This document shows positions 43,658 to 54,687 of a stretch of 64,000 nt of DNA, one piece after another. The DNA lies in assembly GCA_002077065.1 (NCBI GenBank), contig NAJO01000063.1:62001-126000 (forward strand), written 5' to 3'. Both the position numbers and the translations under genes were made by a program. Positions within the stretch are counted from its first letter, which is position 1; each line of letters starts with the position of its first letter. A model generated the notes under the pieces. The model made no database searches, had not been told where the DNA came from, and saw nothing but the letters and a program-made list of their open reading frames with translations. The DNA comes from Cryoendolithus antarcticus. Lineage: Eukaryota > Ascomycota > Dothideomycetes > Cladosporiales > Cladosporiaceae.

Positions 43658-44660
43658 TTACGGTCCAACATTCTTACCATAAGTGGATCGCTCTACTTTG
43701 AAGGCACCATGGCTAGTCATTGCCACGGCGAATGATCTGCTTTCATCCATACCTCCAACCCCGAAGCGGCGAGGTGGAGCAATTGAAGTGCCTCCCTGAC
43801 ACCCACAGCCAGCCCCTAGAGTATACTCATCATTGAGGCCTCGCCCATAGCCTCGACTGCCAAAACGCCCAAAGTTCGACAACCTCCTCTGTCCGCGGTC
43901 CTGCGGGTCCATGAACAGGTCTTCCAAACTTCCACCACCGCCGGAAGATGCCATGCCTACGCGTGATGTGAACTCGTCCAGTCCGGGCTGCAGGACAAGC
44001 ATGTCGCGAGTGTCATCATCCATGTCGCCGTACATGCGACCGCTGGAGAAAGGTGCAGTCTCTTTCCCCCAGTCGAAGCCGCCCTGACCGTAGCCTGCCA
44101 GTGCACTCGACTGCCGGCGCCTTGAGTCGACGTATGGTCTACCTTGGTTGTAGTCCTAGATGATGAGATCGTCTTTTGCGTGACTCCATGGGTCGTCACT
44201 CATACCGCCCATGCCGTCTCTGGGTGGACCGCCGTCTTCGTAGCCAGCGTATCCTGCAGGTAGTGGGCGCATCTCATCATACCAGTCGTTTCAAATCCAC
44301 CCTGTCCTGTGGCATGTATGCATAGAGGTGGAGGTTCTCATCGCGTAGGGCTGGACCTCGAGATAGCCCAGCCGTCATCTCATCCTCTTGTATGCATTCG
44401 TATAGTCCATCTTCTTCGCTAAGTCGATCGTCCATCCAGAGCTCGCGATGATATGCACGGTCAGCGATGGGAGGGCTCAGAGCTGAGCTGACGCGACAGT
44501 TGCTGCCAAAGCTGCCGGTACCGCCTTGCCCGCGAGGACCTTCGTAGTCCCATTCTCGAGAGGTGGGATTGGAGCCAAAGTATGGCATACCTCCGGGGTT
44601 GAGCGGCGCTTCGTACTCGTAGCCACCTCTGTAGTCGTCTCCATAGTCGTCAAAGTCCAT
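43658..44660 (-). pseudogene. broken Gly/Asp/Tyr-rich family member
   Basis: ATG 44660 opens a frame rich in Asp, Gly, Tyr (MDFDDYGDDYRGGYEYEAP). Near 44283 the composition moves to the next frame by one base (PLPAGYAGYEDGG). That frame has TAG at 44156-44158 and then continues with Gly/Arg/Asp-rich sequence, including GGGGSLEDLFMDPQDRGQRR, to 43658. One indel and one nonsense codon make it dead as read. A short product of about 127 residues could still be made from the first frame. Head-to-head with the related broken gene at 45067. Confidence 0.55.
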
Positions 44661-45066
44661 AGCAGTTCTGATTGTGGAGAGTCTCTTATTGTTGAGAGTG
44701 TTGAGCTTTGGCGCAGATCTATCGCAAAGCTGGGAAAGAGTCGCTTGAGAAGGATCGAATGTCGAAGGGGGGTATGAGGTGGAGTGATCTATGAGGAACA
44801 GCATCACCACGAGGGATATACCCTTCCTCGTCTGTGCATTGACCAGTGCAAGATGTAGTGGCAGAATGCTGGCAAGTCGTGGACAAGGCTGAGCCAGTCA
44901 GTCGCTGGGGGATGTCGCAGTGTCTACTGCAGGCATGACTTTCGGGCTGGGATAAAAGTAGATGCCTCGATCTTCGCATGTCAGGAAAAAGCATGACAAC
45001 GCACGAGACAGGTGAGTTCATCGTCGATCCGCAGAGCATACCGAGAACCACCGCTCGCCCACGACC
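44661..45066. promoter_or_regulatory. shared spacer between two divergent family members
   Basis: About 400 bp lie between the start codons of the minus-strand gene at 44660 and the plus-strand gene at 45067. Both encode proteins beginning with MDF. The spacing suits a bidirectional promoter; I can point to no specific motif. Confidence 0.35.
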
Positions 45067-45893
45067 ATGGACTTCTACGGCAGCCTCAGCGGCCCATCAA
45101 CTAGCTACCGCGGCTTCATGGACAGCATGCCAGGCTTCTCGCATCCAGCTGGCGCTCGCGAGCTCGGCTACGAGCGATTGCATGGCTCAGGCGGCTTCCC
45201 GCCGTCGTCTCATCGTCATGACAGAGACGAATTAGCTCCATGCTCGACTACGAGGCTCCGATGCGCATGCAGCAAGGCGAGATAGACATCATCGATCGCA
45301 TGACGACGGGCGAACTACCAGATTAGTATCAAAATGAAGCATTCCTTGGCCCTGAGCTCGGCGGAAAACCATTACGTAGCAGCCAAGGGGGAGGCTTTGG
45401 TCGAGGTGACGACTTCTCCGATATCCCTGGCGACTCTTCGACGTACGAAGAAGAGGTCTTCGGGCCACGACCAAGCGATCGCTATGCATCTCTCGGAGGC
45501 ATGATGGGGTCACACTACGATCATGATCGTGAATACATATTAAGAGGCTTCGAAGAACCCGATCCCATCGGTGGAATGGGCTTCGGTGGTCTTCCGCAAG
45601 ACGACTATGGTGAAAGAGACTGGGACCGCCTCTTCAGCGTCGGCGACACAACCCAGCAGACGCCAGGCTTCGCTTCTCTCACGGCTCCAGCGTACGCAAC
45701 GTCGGATGGCGACGATTACGCAATCAGGACACTGCGCGGCTACGGACGCCGTGATACCTACGAAGACGGGTTGCCAGACGTGGGCCAGCGAGGCTACCGA
45801 TCCGGAACCAGGAATCATTTTGCCGCCTATCCTCGCTATGAAGGCAGGATGAATAGTGTTTTCGACTCCCATGCGCCGTTCAGGTCAAGGTAG
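45067..45893 (+). pseudogene. broken Gly/Asp/Tyr-rich family member
   Basis: ATG 45067 starts MDFYGSLSGPSTSYRG. The first frame ends at about 45285, but from about 45240 the family-like composition is in another frame (MLDYEAPMRMQQGE). That frame has TAG at 45324-45326 and then runs open for nearly 190 codons to 45893 with Gly/Asp/Arg/Tyr-rich sequence (GFGRGDDFSD, LPQDDYGERDWDRLF). One shift and one stop make the gene inactive as read. The long 3' frame begins effectively after the TAG and could be translated from a Met at 45501. Confidence 0.55.
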
Positions 45894-46567
45894 TAGGACC
45901 ACGAGGAGCTGTATGGGGTCGGTAGTCCATACTGGGGACGAGTGGGATTGAGTATACGAGGGAAGTCGTGCTTCAGGAGACCGTGTAGTGCTGGAGGCAG
46001 CGACGACTCATCGCATGGCGCTTGACATCTTCTTAGACAGGCTCGTCCCGTACGGCATGATAGTAATGCACCGCTTTTGGCCGTGGCTTCATATCCGTCA
46101 GTGAGACTGCAAAGTTTGTCGCTTCCAGCGTTCTCCAGTGACTGTATGATCGTTGGTGAAGGGCATGAAGAGATCAGGCAGCTGAGACAAAGGATCTCGG
46201 TGCTAGATCCTGTATATCAGCCTATCTGCAGCGCTGTCAGCAAGGCATTCCAGACATCTCTGATCCGATTGATCGCATACACCTTTCCAACACACTCAAG
46301 ACATGTCGTCGTCGCTGCTTGAGCCAAGGTTCGTGTCTCAAGGGTGGGGCAAAGATCGACAGCGCGTTCGCGATTGAGGCTCTGCGAAGATAAGTTGGGT
46401 TCACCACTCACCTTGAAAATATCCACGCTTGATCACCAAAGAAAGACACCTCGATCTTGTCCACTCATTCGCGTACATTGCGACCTCGAACCTTCTCGTA
46501 CAGTGTTCGGCAATCCTGCGCACCGACGCGTGTATTCATTGTGTCCGTGTCGTCGACAAATTTCGCA
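45894..46567. other. no gene recognised
   Basis: Only short unsupported frames. The last ~150 bases are C/T-rich leader of the acidic protein gene. Confidence 0.35.
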
Positions 46568-47560
46568 ATGGCCGGATCAGCAGAATCGTCGCCAATCGTG
46601 GCACCTGCAGCTGAGCCTGCTATCAAAGTGAGCGCATTACATTGCAAAATTCTCGATGAACAGAATACTGACCCATCTCTCCAGCAGTACACTTCGGTCG
46701 CCACAGTTCCCATCGCTGCACCACTCGCTTCCACCCTCATCGCCTCTCCCTCCGCCCAGCAATTCATCGACTACTGGGCCGACCCGCCATCATTCCCGTC
46801 GAGTCAGGCGACGAGTGTCGCGACTGACACCATCACCGATGCGCTCATGTCGGCTGCGGAAGGTTTGAGTAGTCAGGACGTTGATTGCGAGAGTAGTGAT
46901 GTCGAGGAGCTGGGAGATAGTGAAGATGAGGAGGACAGCGAGCTCGAGAATCTAGAGAGCAGTGAGGATGAGGGAGACGTTGAAACCGAGCGCCTGGATA
47001 AAGACGAATGTGAGGATGAGGAGCAGGCTGAAGTCGTAGGAGAGGAGGAGTGTGGAGGGGAGGATGAGGGTGGTGAGGAAGAGGAAGGCATCAGAGAATC
47101 CGGCTATGATGCCGACGATGAGAGTCTGAGCGGTGGTGAAGAGACGGGTGCTGGTGAGGGCGCTGAGGAAGGAGACGATGGTGAAGGTGATGAGGACGAG
47201 AGCACCAATGAGAGCGAGGAAGACAGTGATGTCCACTCGGGGGAAGAGCACCGCGGTCGTAAGCGCAAGCGCGATGGCTCGACTGATGATGAGGAGGAGC
47301 GCAAATGGCGTAAGTTTGAAGCCAACAGCGAGGAGGATGAGAGCGAGGAAGCAGATTCCGGTGAGGAAGACGGGAGAGAGTCTGGCGATGAGCATGGCCA
47401 GCAAGAGAGCAGCAGCGGCGAGAGCAGTGGCGAAGTGGACAGTGGCAGCGTTGAGCAGGAGGAAGAGGACCCGGACATGGAGAACGGCATCTTCGTCACC
47501 AGGACGGGTCCTGCTCCGTCGGACGATGAGAGGGACGACGATTTCCAGTTCGAGGGATGA
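46568..47560 (+). CDS. highly acidic Glu/Asp/Ser-rich protein
   Basis: ATG 46568 (MAGSAESSPIV) in good context. A 57-nt intron at 46628-46684 (donor GTGAGC, branch TACTGAC, acceptor CTCCAG) is likely; it is a multiple of three and stop-free, so the product is 311 residues spliced or 330 unspliced. Residues up to about 80 are ordinary, with FIDYWADPPSFPSS. From about residue 90 to the end the chain is an almost continuous Glu/Asp/Ser/Gly tract, broken by one basic cluster RGRKRKRDG. Such chains occur in histone chaperones and nucleolar proteins and are CK2 substrates. That points to a nuclear, histone-binding role, but composition alone cannot prove it. Confidence 0.6.
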   Translation: MAGSAESSPIVAPAAEPAIKVSALHCKILDEQNTDPSLQQYTSVATVPIAAPLASTLIASPSAQQFIDYWADPPSFPSSQATSVATDTITDALMSAAEGLSSQDVDCESSDVEELGDSEDEEDSELENLESSEDEGDVETERLDKDECEDEEQAEVVGEEECGGEDEGGEEEEGIRESGYDADDESLSGGEETGAGEGAEEGDDGEGDEDESTNESEEDSDVHSGEEHRGRKRKRDGSTDDEEERKWRKFEANSEEDESEEADSGEEDGRESGDEHGQQESSSGESSGEVDSGSVEQEEEDPDMENGIFVTRTGPAPSDDERDDDFQFEG

Positions 47561-48980
47561 AGTCGGAGGACTTGTTGATGTTGACGAAGCGAGATTGGAG
47601 TAGCAGGAATGCTGCAAATGCGAGACTCAGCATAGCCTCGAAGAGGTGAGGTCGGAATTCAAGCTTAGCATTCTGGGACTTCGGCTCGGCTTGCCATATT
47701 GGCTGCTCGACAGCACAGTTTGGCATACATTACCTGCTCAGCAAAAGCAGCACTCTGCAACGATGCCGATGCAGGCCAATCCGACAATACAAATTCGTCG
47801 CCATGCTCTCTAGAAGTTCGGCGTTCGCTGGACTTTCCTTATGCCACCTCAACGCACACTACGCAACATGCGCTCACGCAAGACCTGCGCTGCTACATGC
47901 TTCTGGATCCTCTACTCGACCGGCCTCGAACTTACCTGTTGCTACGTCGGTCCAGCAGCATGGTGAGCAGCACCCAATGTAGGCGCCTGCGAGGCTTCAT
48001 GGCGCGCGGGCCACACATACTCCTATCGCGGTTAGGCAAGTATCAGATAGCCATGGCCCTTTTGAACTTATTCCAACCCTGCCATCTTGCAAGACCAAGA
48101 GACTGTAGCAGTGGCACGTAGGACTGTTGCTTCCGGATTTGGACTTCAGAACGTAGCACTCCGTTAGAGATCCTCATCAATCTTCCACCGCTAGTGTCCC
48201 CTGCGTACTCGAGAGCAGATACCGGCTAGCGGCGTGAACCATGCCAGATACGACTCATGGCCATCGAAGGATCTTGAGGCTCAGCTATTTCAGCTGTATG
48301 CGGAGGATCGCCGCGGGAATCACTATCGGGCCTTGGGACGATGTCAGATCCGTCAATGAGCCAGTCAGGAACGACGGCTGCCATAGCGTGACATGAAAGT
48401 ATGCAGCACCAACATGGTACCACTGATGCAATTGGCAGTACAAGGATTGTCAGGCGAAACGACAGGATCGAGTTTCCTCACATCAGCTTCGGCATGTCGG
48501 CACATACATCTCCGGCCGATCACTCCACAAATCTCCACAGCGCCTCGTTCTATTCTGGGCATTCCGCCAAGTCTTGCGGCTCCCCGCTGTCAGCTCCTCC
48601 ATCCCGATTCCTGCGACAACCGCAATCCGGTACAGCAAAACAATCACTGCATAGCGATTGGCTACAACACTCCCATAATGCTGACTCGCGGCAGCAATGC
48701 GACATTTCCTTGGCAGGCCGCGTACTATTCCCCGAAGCTGATCAGCGGTCGGTAAGGCTGAGTGGTCGGGAAGGAGGGCAGGATGGGGCTGGGGAGAGCC
48801 GGCGGAGTGCGTGACGTGGTGTTACTGATCCTGTTTCATGGCATTGCCGGGTACTTGTATTGTTTGCCGCGCCGGTTTCTTGTTTGTGGTAAGACCTTGC
48901 TTGACATCTCTCTACACTGTCGCATAACACTCTCTGCTATCATCACCACTACCAGCTTCCTCACCATCAACACCGCAACC
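47561..48980. other. no gene recognised; promoter of the wall protein gene at the end
   Basis: Fourteen hundred bases without a supported gene. The last 100 bases contain a C/T/A-rich leader with several ATCA and ACAAC-like stretches typical of strongly expressed fungal genes. Confidence 0.4.
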
Positions 48981-49822
48981 ATGAAGTACACCCTCGCAGC
49001 CTCCACCCTCCTCGCCCTCGCCTCTGCCACCCCTCAAGGCGGCCCTCCCAACGGCGGCAACGGCAACTGGGGCCCACCAAACGGCAACGGCGCCTCCTGG
49101 TACTCCGCCTTCGAATCCTGGACCTCCACCGCCTCCCTCACAGCCTGGCCAACCGCAACCTCAGAATGGGCCTCCATCACCTCCTCGCACCCGTTGCCTT
49201 CCGAGCTGAGCAGCTACGCTTCCTACGCTTCCGCTAACGGCGCGGCGTGGAGCAGTGCGGCGAGCAGCTGGGCGACGCAGACTACCGGTGGGCCGTGGGG
49301 GAATGGCGGACAGGGGTGGGGCAATGGGATGGGGCATGGGCCTTTTGGGCAGGGTGGGCCGGGCAACGGATGGGGAGGTTGGGCGTCAGATAGCACTGGG
49401 AGCTGGACGGCGGGGCCGTGGACGAAGTGGTGGGGCACGAATGGTTGTCCTGACTCGACTTGGTCTGGTACGTTGAGCCTTGAGAATGACACACTCGCTT
49501 GGCGCGGATACTGATGACTTGTACAGGCTGGACAAGCGGCACATGGGCCACCTCCGCGCCCTGGACTACCTGGTCCGGCTGCACCGCTTCCACCACCGCG
49601 ACATCCGTGGTGACCTCCGCAGTCACGACCTCCGGCTCCGTGACCACGGTGACCTCCACGCAGTTCGGCATCCAGCTCGCGCAGGCGACGAACTCGGCTA
49701 CTTCCAGTGGCGCATCTGCAGCTAGCACGGCGAGCGGCAGTGGTGCCAAGGAGACGGGGTATGCGCTTGCGGCTGGCGCGGCGGGGGTTGTGGGTGTGTT
49801 GGCTGGAGCTGTGCTGTTGTAG
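48981..49822 (+). CDS. GPI-anchored Trp/Ser/Thr-rich cell-wall protein
   Basis: Two exons, 48981-49467 and 49527-49822, joined over a 59-nt intron (donor GTACGT, branch CTGATGAC, acceptor TACAG). The product has 260 residues. Residues 1-17 are a signal peptide ending ALASA. The middle is Gly/Asn/Pro-rich, then Ser/Thr/Trp/Ala-rich with many Trp (WYSAFESWTS, WTKWWG) and two Cys about 30 residues apart. A Ser/Thr tract offers O-glycosylation sites. The C-terminus is a Ser/Gly/Ala stretch followed by a hydrophobic tail (LAAGAAGVVGVLAGAVLL), the pattern for GPI attachment. Expected at the plasma membrane or covalently in the wall, perhaps in adhesion or wall structure. Codon bias is strong in exon 1, suggesting high expression. 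Confidence 0.8.
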
Positions 49823-50449
49823 GGGAATGGACACGCGATAATTAGGTAGAGAGGGAGGAGAGACACTGGCTACGCGCTACTATAGGCGTTTGCATGCAGT
49901 ATATGAGACTATTCGGATTGGGTTTGAGAGGAATATACCCTGGCTTGAAACTGGCTTTGGGACGGTGTGGATATGCTTGAATTCATTACGTCTGATACAT
50001 TGACAACTTCCACGCCAACCCGTTCCGTAGCTGTGACCGAAGAGACTGCCCGCCATACCCTTACCTCGAATCGGTGTTGCTGATGGATTTGAGAAGCTAC
50101 ACTCAGGCATCCAGGCATTTCCGGCCGAACATCGGTAACCCATGAAGCTTGCTCAAACTTCACTCGCTCTCCTCCCATGCCATGTCTATACAACCCAGCC
50201 TTGTGATCCTGGCAGGCTGCTGTTGCGAGTGCAAGACTGCTGAAGTTTAAGTAGCAGATAATAGCTGCTTTGAAGCACCATTGACGGCGTGGCGATGGCC
50301 TTGGCTGCCGCTGATGTCCGCCTTCGCAGTGGGAGAGCTCCAAGAGTCTACGGCGTCCAGTAGATACGATGCCCTGGAAGGTGGCCGTGCTGGTCTGGAG
50401 CACAGTATTACCTCAGATGGTCACATCCTCGAGTCCGACGGCCTGAGCA
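49823..50449. other. no gene recognised
   Basis: 3' spacer between convergent genes. Confidence 0.4.
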
Positions 50450-51291
50450 TCAATCCTCCCTCATCTCCGCAAGCGCAGCAGCGGCGACACGCTGCAAGTA
50501 AGCAGCCTGCTCGGGCGAGATGTCTCCTAGCTCCTCACTCCTGTCCTTTTCCTCTTCATCATTGTCCCGTTCTGCATCATCCTCGCCGTCTCCAGCATGC
50601 TCGTCGCTGTCTTCGCTGCCTATAAATCCAGCGTTCTCGTTACTCACGGGCTGAAGCAAAGCCTCAGCTGCGACACCATACTCAGGAGCAGCACGCCCAG
50701 ACGAGAACTCACTGCCCAAAGCCTCGCTTCCAGATTCAGCAGTCTGAGCGAAAGCCTCGGCAGCGATACGCTGCAACTTGGCTGCATGACCGGGAGAGAC
50801 GGCCTCACCGCTACCCTCACTCTCCATGCCATCGCTCTCGGAGTCAACAGTCTGAGCGAGAGCTTGAGCGGCGATGCGTTGCAAATGAGCAGTCTGCTCA
50901 CTCGACACGCTACCCTCCTCTCACTGAAAGACTCGCTCGACTCGACGACCTTGGAGCTTGGAGACAACATGCCATTACGAGACGCCTTCTCTTCCTCATC
51001 GCTCGAATCCCACTTCACAGCCTTGTCATTAACGCTGTCGTTACTGGCAGCCGAGAGTCCATCTGCCGATGCGCTTGGACTCGAGGAATTTGAGGCTGAT
51101 GCGCCGATTGGGAAGCCGGGGAAGGGACGGAAGATGGCCGGGCAATGATGCTAGTGTTGATTCAATGCGCTTCCAGAGATGGGACGGAGACCTCACGGGA
51201 GGGGTAGGCGAGCGCGGAGGAGAAGTTGAGCGAGCAGGGACAAAGGAGGCGGTCTCTGCGGCGGAGGGAGACGACGAGGCAGAGGAAGGTG
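50450..51291 (-). CDS. protein with LQRIAA repeats
   Basis: The 3' frame (50450-50908) encodes three copies of a ~30-residue unit: EQTAHLQRIAAQALAQT, GHAAKLQRIAAEAFAQT and EQAAYLQRVAAAALAEM, each preceded by Ser-x and followed by an acidic Ser-rich linker. Before the third copy is a long Glu/Asp tract. Upstream, 50930-51150 encodes a Ser/Asp-rich segment (VKWDSSDEEEKASRNG) joined to a Ser/Pro-rich exon (51197 upward) over a 46-nt intron (51151-51196, donor GTGAGG, acceptor ACTAG). The step between the segment at 50930 and the repeats needs a frame change that I could not explain by an intron. No ATG start was found, so the 5' end is open. Repeat helices may bind a partner; function unknown. 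Confidence 0.45.
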
Positions 51292-52054
51292 CCAATTTAA
51301 GAAAAATTGTAGACGTCTAAGTTGCGATACGCGACTATCAAGGTGTTGGAAGCTGACGCTGAAGACTGAAGATTGTTCTAACGCAGTGACGGCCCAGTCT
51401 CGATCGTGGTGTTTGTGTTTTCACGGAGTTTCTGGAGACTGGACAGCAGCGTTTGTGGAAGGATGTCGATAGTCTGAGGCTCTGCGGCCTCCGGATCACT
51501 GCCGATAATGGATCGATCTATCTACTGTTGGTAATCCTTGTGCCAATTGGATCACTCGAGGAGTTGCTCGATCTCGCCATCAAGGGCAGACATACCCTCC
51601 CAACACAGGTCCATCTACGCCTCAGCATTGCGGTCTGGAACAGAGCGTCTCATTGCCCACGACCTCTGCAGAACGCTTGAGCTCAGAGCAGCTTATGCTT
51701 TAGCACGCAACGCGGTCATTGCGTGAATCTGGAAAGGATTCAGGTCTTTGGTGTACGACTGCTGGATATTCAGCGATCTTGCAGGCTATCTCCATACGCT
51801 ATGCCACGTCTCCACGATTGTGGCCGTCGCTGTGAGCTAGTGCAGCTCGCTGTGCCACGACTTGCGTTGCGGAACAGCTTTCTCTCCGACCAGATTGCTG
51901 TGCCCTCTCTCTACGTCTCATCGTTTGACCGATTCCTTTCGTACCAACCCTCGCAATTCATCCTCGAGGCGAATCTTCTTCCAACCATTCGAAACTGTAA
52001 CGGATCATCGCATTCTATCCCAAATCTGACTTCCTCTTTGCCTTTTCTTTCAGC
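51292..52054. other. no gene recognised
   Basis: Holds the unresolved 5' end of the repeat protein gene. A plus-strand frame 51723-52145 overlaps the next gene antisense and is not supported. Confidence 0.35.
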
Positions 52055-52892
52055 TCAGAAATTGTCTAGCTCCACGATTCTGCAAAGCTCTTCATTCTCC
52101 TCCATCAGATCTGCAATATCGTTCTTCAACTGGTCACGTTCTTGAGAATCCAGCCCGCTGCTGTTATGCAGCTCAAGAATGGCCACCTCCAACATCTCGC
52201 AACTGACCATGATCCTACCCAGCTTTGCGACTGCTGCGACAATAACGGTCGCATCAGCGATCACCAACATGACCCTCAGATGCCGTCCATGGGTGCGGAA
52301 TAGTGTCGTCTCCACGAAGTCGCCACGGAGGTGTACGCCAGTCGACGTGGAGTCGATGAAGCATGCATGCGCCGTCTTCTCGAAGAAGAGCGCCATGGCG
52401 ACACGTCGGAGGTTGCTGCTTGGCGCGATTGAGACAATGTGGTTGACGCGTCGGACTTCAGTAGAGCGATCTTCTTGAATCTCGTACAGACCGTTGTCGA
52501 GGAGGGTTTGCCAGGCTGGGGTGGCGGTGATGTTGAGCGTGATTATTGGGGAGAGGATGATGCGGAGGACTTCGGTTGGGAGGAGGGTGATGGAGCTGCG
52601 AAACTGTCAGTACCTAAGGTCTTTGCATCCGTCAAGGTAGAGTGGCTGACCTATTGTTCGCAGTAGAGATGACGGTAGCGGTGCTTGGCGCAGCGTTGTT
52701 GCTAGAGAGGTACCAAGTGTGGTTGATCGCCGGCACGTCGCCGTCAGGCACGAAGTCACCGTTGCCGGAGTCGTTATTGACATGATGGAGCGCGTCAAGA
52801 TCGTCAATCCAGTTACTCTTCGCGTACAGCAAGTTCGGGTCTTCCGCCGGCTTGGTAAACAAAGAACGCAGAGTCGAAAGGAGATTGCCCAT
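52055..52892 (-). CDS. F-box-like protein, intact, 260 residues
   Basis: Exon 1 is 52651-52892 (MGNLLSTLRSLF), exon 2 is 52055-52595. The 55-nt intron has donor GTCAGC, branch TACTGAC and acceptor TTCGCAG, and phases agree. Residues about 80-105 (SSITLLPTEVLRIILSPII) fit an F-box-like helix start. Further on, the family marks are a FFEKTAHACF segment and TTLFRTHGRHLRVML, where F-x-x-x-G-basic-x-hydrophobic recurs in the relatives at 53649, 55129 and 58613. The C-terminus is an acidic amphipathic helix. If a true F-box, it would recruit a substrate to an SCF ubiquitin ligase; lineage-specific F-box-like families of this kind are common in these fungi and mostly uncharacterised. Confidence 0.6.
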
Positions 52893-53648
52893 GATGGTGG
52901 TGGTGGTGATGATGGTGTGGCTAATGTGTGTTCACCCAGTCGTAAGTGACATGCTGGAAGGAAGATAAGTCGAAGTGGGAGCGAAGTGGGAGCGCTCAAG
53001 TAGACGAGGGAGGGTGAATCGGGAGGCTCGCGGGCGTGAAGCCTCGACATGTGTTCACAATTCCCGGCATGTGGGTTCGTGGTGACTTTTGCATATATAT
53101 TACCAACGCGGAGAGATAGGTGTGAATGGATGAAGACAAAGCACTATCGTGGCTTGTGATAGTCAGGGAGTACTAGAGGGAATAAGTGACTGGTGATAGG
53201 TCTACGTTGGACCGCCAACAGGGAGCCATGAGGAGTCCATGTAGGTATAGGAGGGAAGCGCAGTGGTCACATGCCGGAGAGGACATAGCAAGCACTTTGA
53301 CATGAGGCGGGTATCTTAAGCAGCGCTGACAAAGGATTTCGAGACAAGGCAGAACTCACGTGGCATTCAGAGCGCACAAAGGGAAGTCTGCAGCGAGTGA
53401 GCTGCATCCACCGAGCTACGTATGTCAATGGACGGCCGTCAAGAACACCCTCGACGACGAGTCTATCGCAGCACGATACAACAGCAAAGCAACCGTACCC
53501 TAAAGCATAGCATCTCTGCATGATGTCGCGCTGGCTAGATCCGCCCCATAGAAACCCAGCACAAAACTCGTATTAATGCCAAAGACTCCCTGAGACCGTC
53601 TCAGCCCCTTCGCAGGATTTGCTGGCCCCTCGCCCTTCGTCGAGGGTT
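52893..53648. other. spacer with promoter of the 52892 gene
   Basis: No gene recognised. A short GTG-rich microsatellite lies directly upstream of the start codon at about 52893-52920. Confidence 0.4.
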
Positions 53649-54687
53649 TCAGACTTCCGAGTACTCCAGGATCTCAGTCCTCCCATAGTGTCTCGCCATC
53701 GTCAGCACCTTCTGATTCAATAGCACGCGCTGCACATCGCTGAGCCTGGTCTGCCCAAGATCCAGAACCACAGCAATGCTGATCAGCCGCTGACACCCCA
53801 GTATCACCTGCTCAACACGATTGACCGCGATGACCATCAAGACCGGCGATGTGATGGCGAGCGTGATCTTGAGTCTCTTACCGTGGATGCGGAAGCGACC
53901 GGACTCGGCGAAGGAGCCAGTGAGCTTGAAGCTGGAAAAGCTGGCTTGAACAGTGGCCTCGTACGTGACGAGATCGAAGAAGCAGGTCTGTGCCACGGCG
54001 TGGAGAATTGGTGATGGAGCGCAGGTGAGCACGCGGTCGATACGGCGTAGCTTTTCGTTGCGGTCGGCTTACATCATCCATTTGCCTTTCGTAGGGGTGT
54101 ATGGGCAGCTTGTACCTGGGTTCGCGCCGATGCTATCGTTAATAATCGGCTTGTAGATACCCTCCAGCAGCTCAGTCGGCAAGTCTTCGAGCGATACACT
54201 GAGCACGGTCAGCGAAGATCAACAATTTGTTATGCGAAGCAAGTCCCTAAACCGAGGGCCTTGCAGTGTGGTGGGTGTTGTGAATCGCAACTTCGCGAGT
54301 CAAGGCCACGCGCAGCATACGGCCTTACGGAATTGTCGACTGGAGGTCGCTGAGATTGATGTATAGATCATCGGTGTTGCTGGTCGTGGAGGCTGGAGAG
54401 GCAGTGCCAGCCGTGAAGCTTGCAACGGTGCTATTGTCTTCGCTCTCAGATGAGCTAGTCGTTGACGTCGCATCCGAGTCGCGATGCGCGAAGGCTGCAC
54501 TGGTGATGATGCTATGGTTCGCGGGTGTTGCAGTTGCTGGTGAAGCAGGTTGAGCAGCATTAGCTGAGTGCGAAGTCTGCAACCACGCGGTCAAGCTGTC
54601 GACATCGACGATGTTTTCGTCGTTCGTAGCGAGGAGAGGTGCGAGTGCTTCGAAGATCCAGTCCGAGACTTTGATTAATACCGTCAT
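53649..54687 (-). pseudogene. F-box-like family member with one in-frame stop
   Basis: Exon 1, 54329-54687, starts MTVLIKVSDWIFEAL and is Ser/Thr/Ala-rich. A 130-nt intron (donor GTAAGG, branch GCTGACC, acceptor GCTCAG) leads to exon 2, 53649-54198, which begins with SLEDLPTELLEGIYKPII, a good F-box-like start. In exon 2 a TAA at 54069-54071 interrupts the frame. Sequence after it (ADRNEKLRRIDRV, then GRFRIHGKRLKITL) is in the same frame and matches the intact relative at 52055, so it lies inside a conserved region. The TAA overlaps a donor-like GTAAGC, but removing the following sequence would delete conserved residues. Read as is, the product is 162 residues. Confidence 0.6.

Noticed and set aside
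46873..47617. long Ser-rich and Leu/Ile-rich open frames antisense to the acidic protein
   Set aside because: They are the mirror of GAG/GAT-rich coding sequence, which has no stop codons on the opposite strand; no start context or splice signals of their own.
52893..52949. plus-strand coding frame across the GTG repeat
   Set aside because: It is the reverse strand of the F-box-like gene's start region and of a microsatellite.
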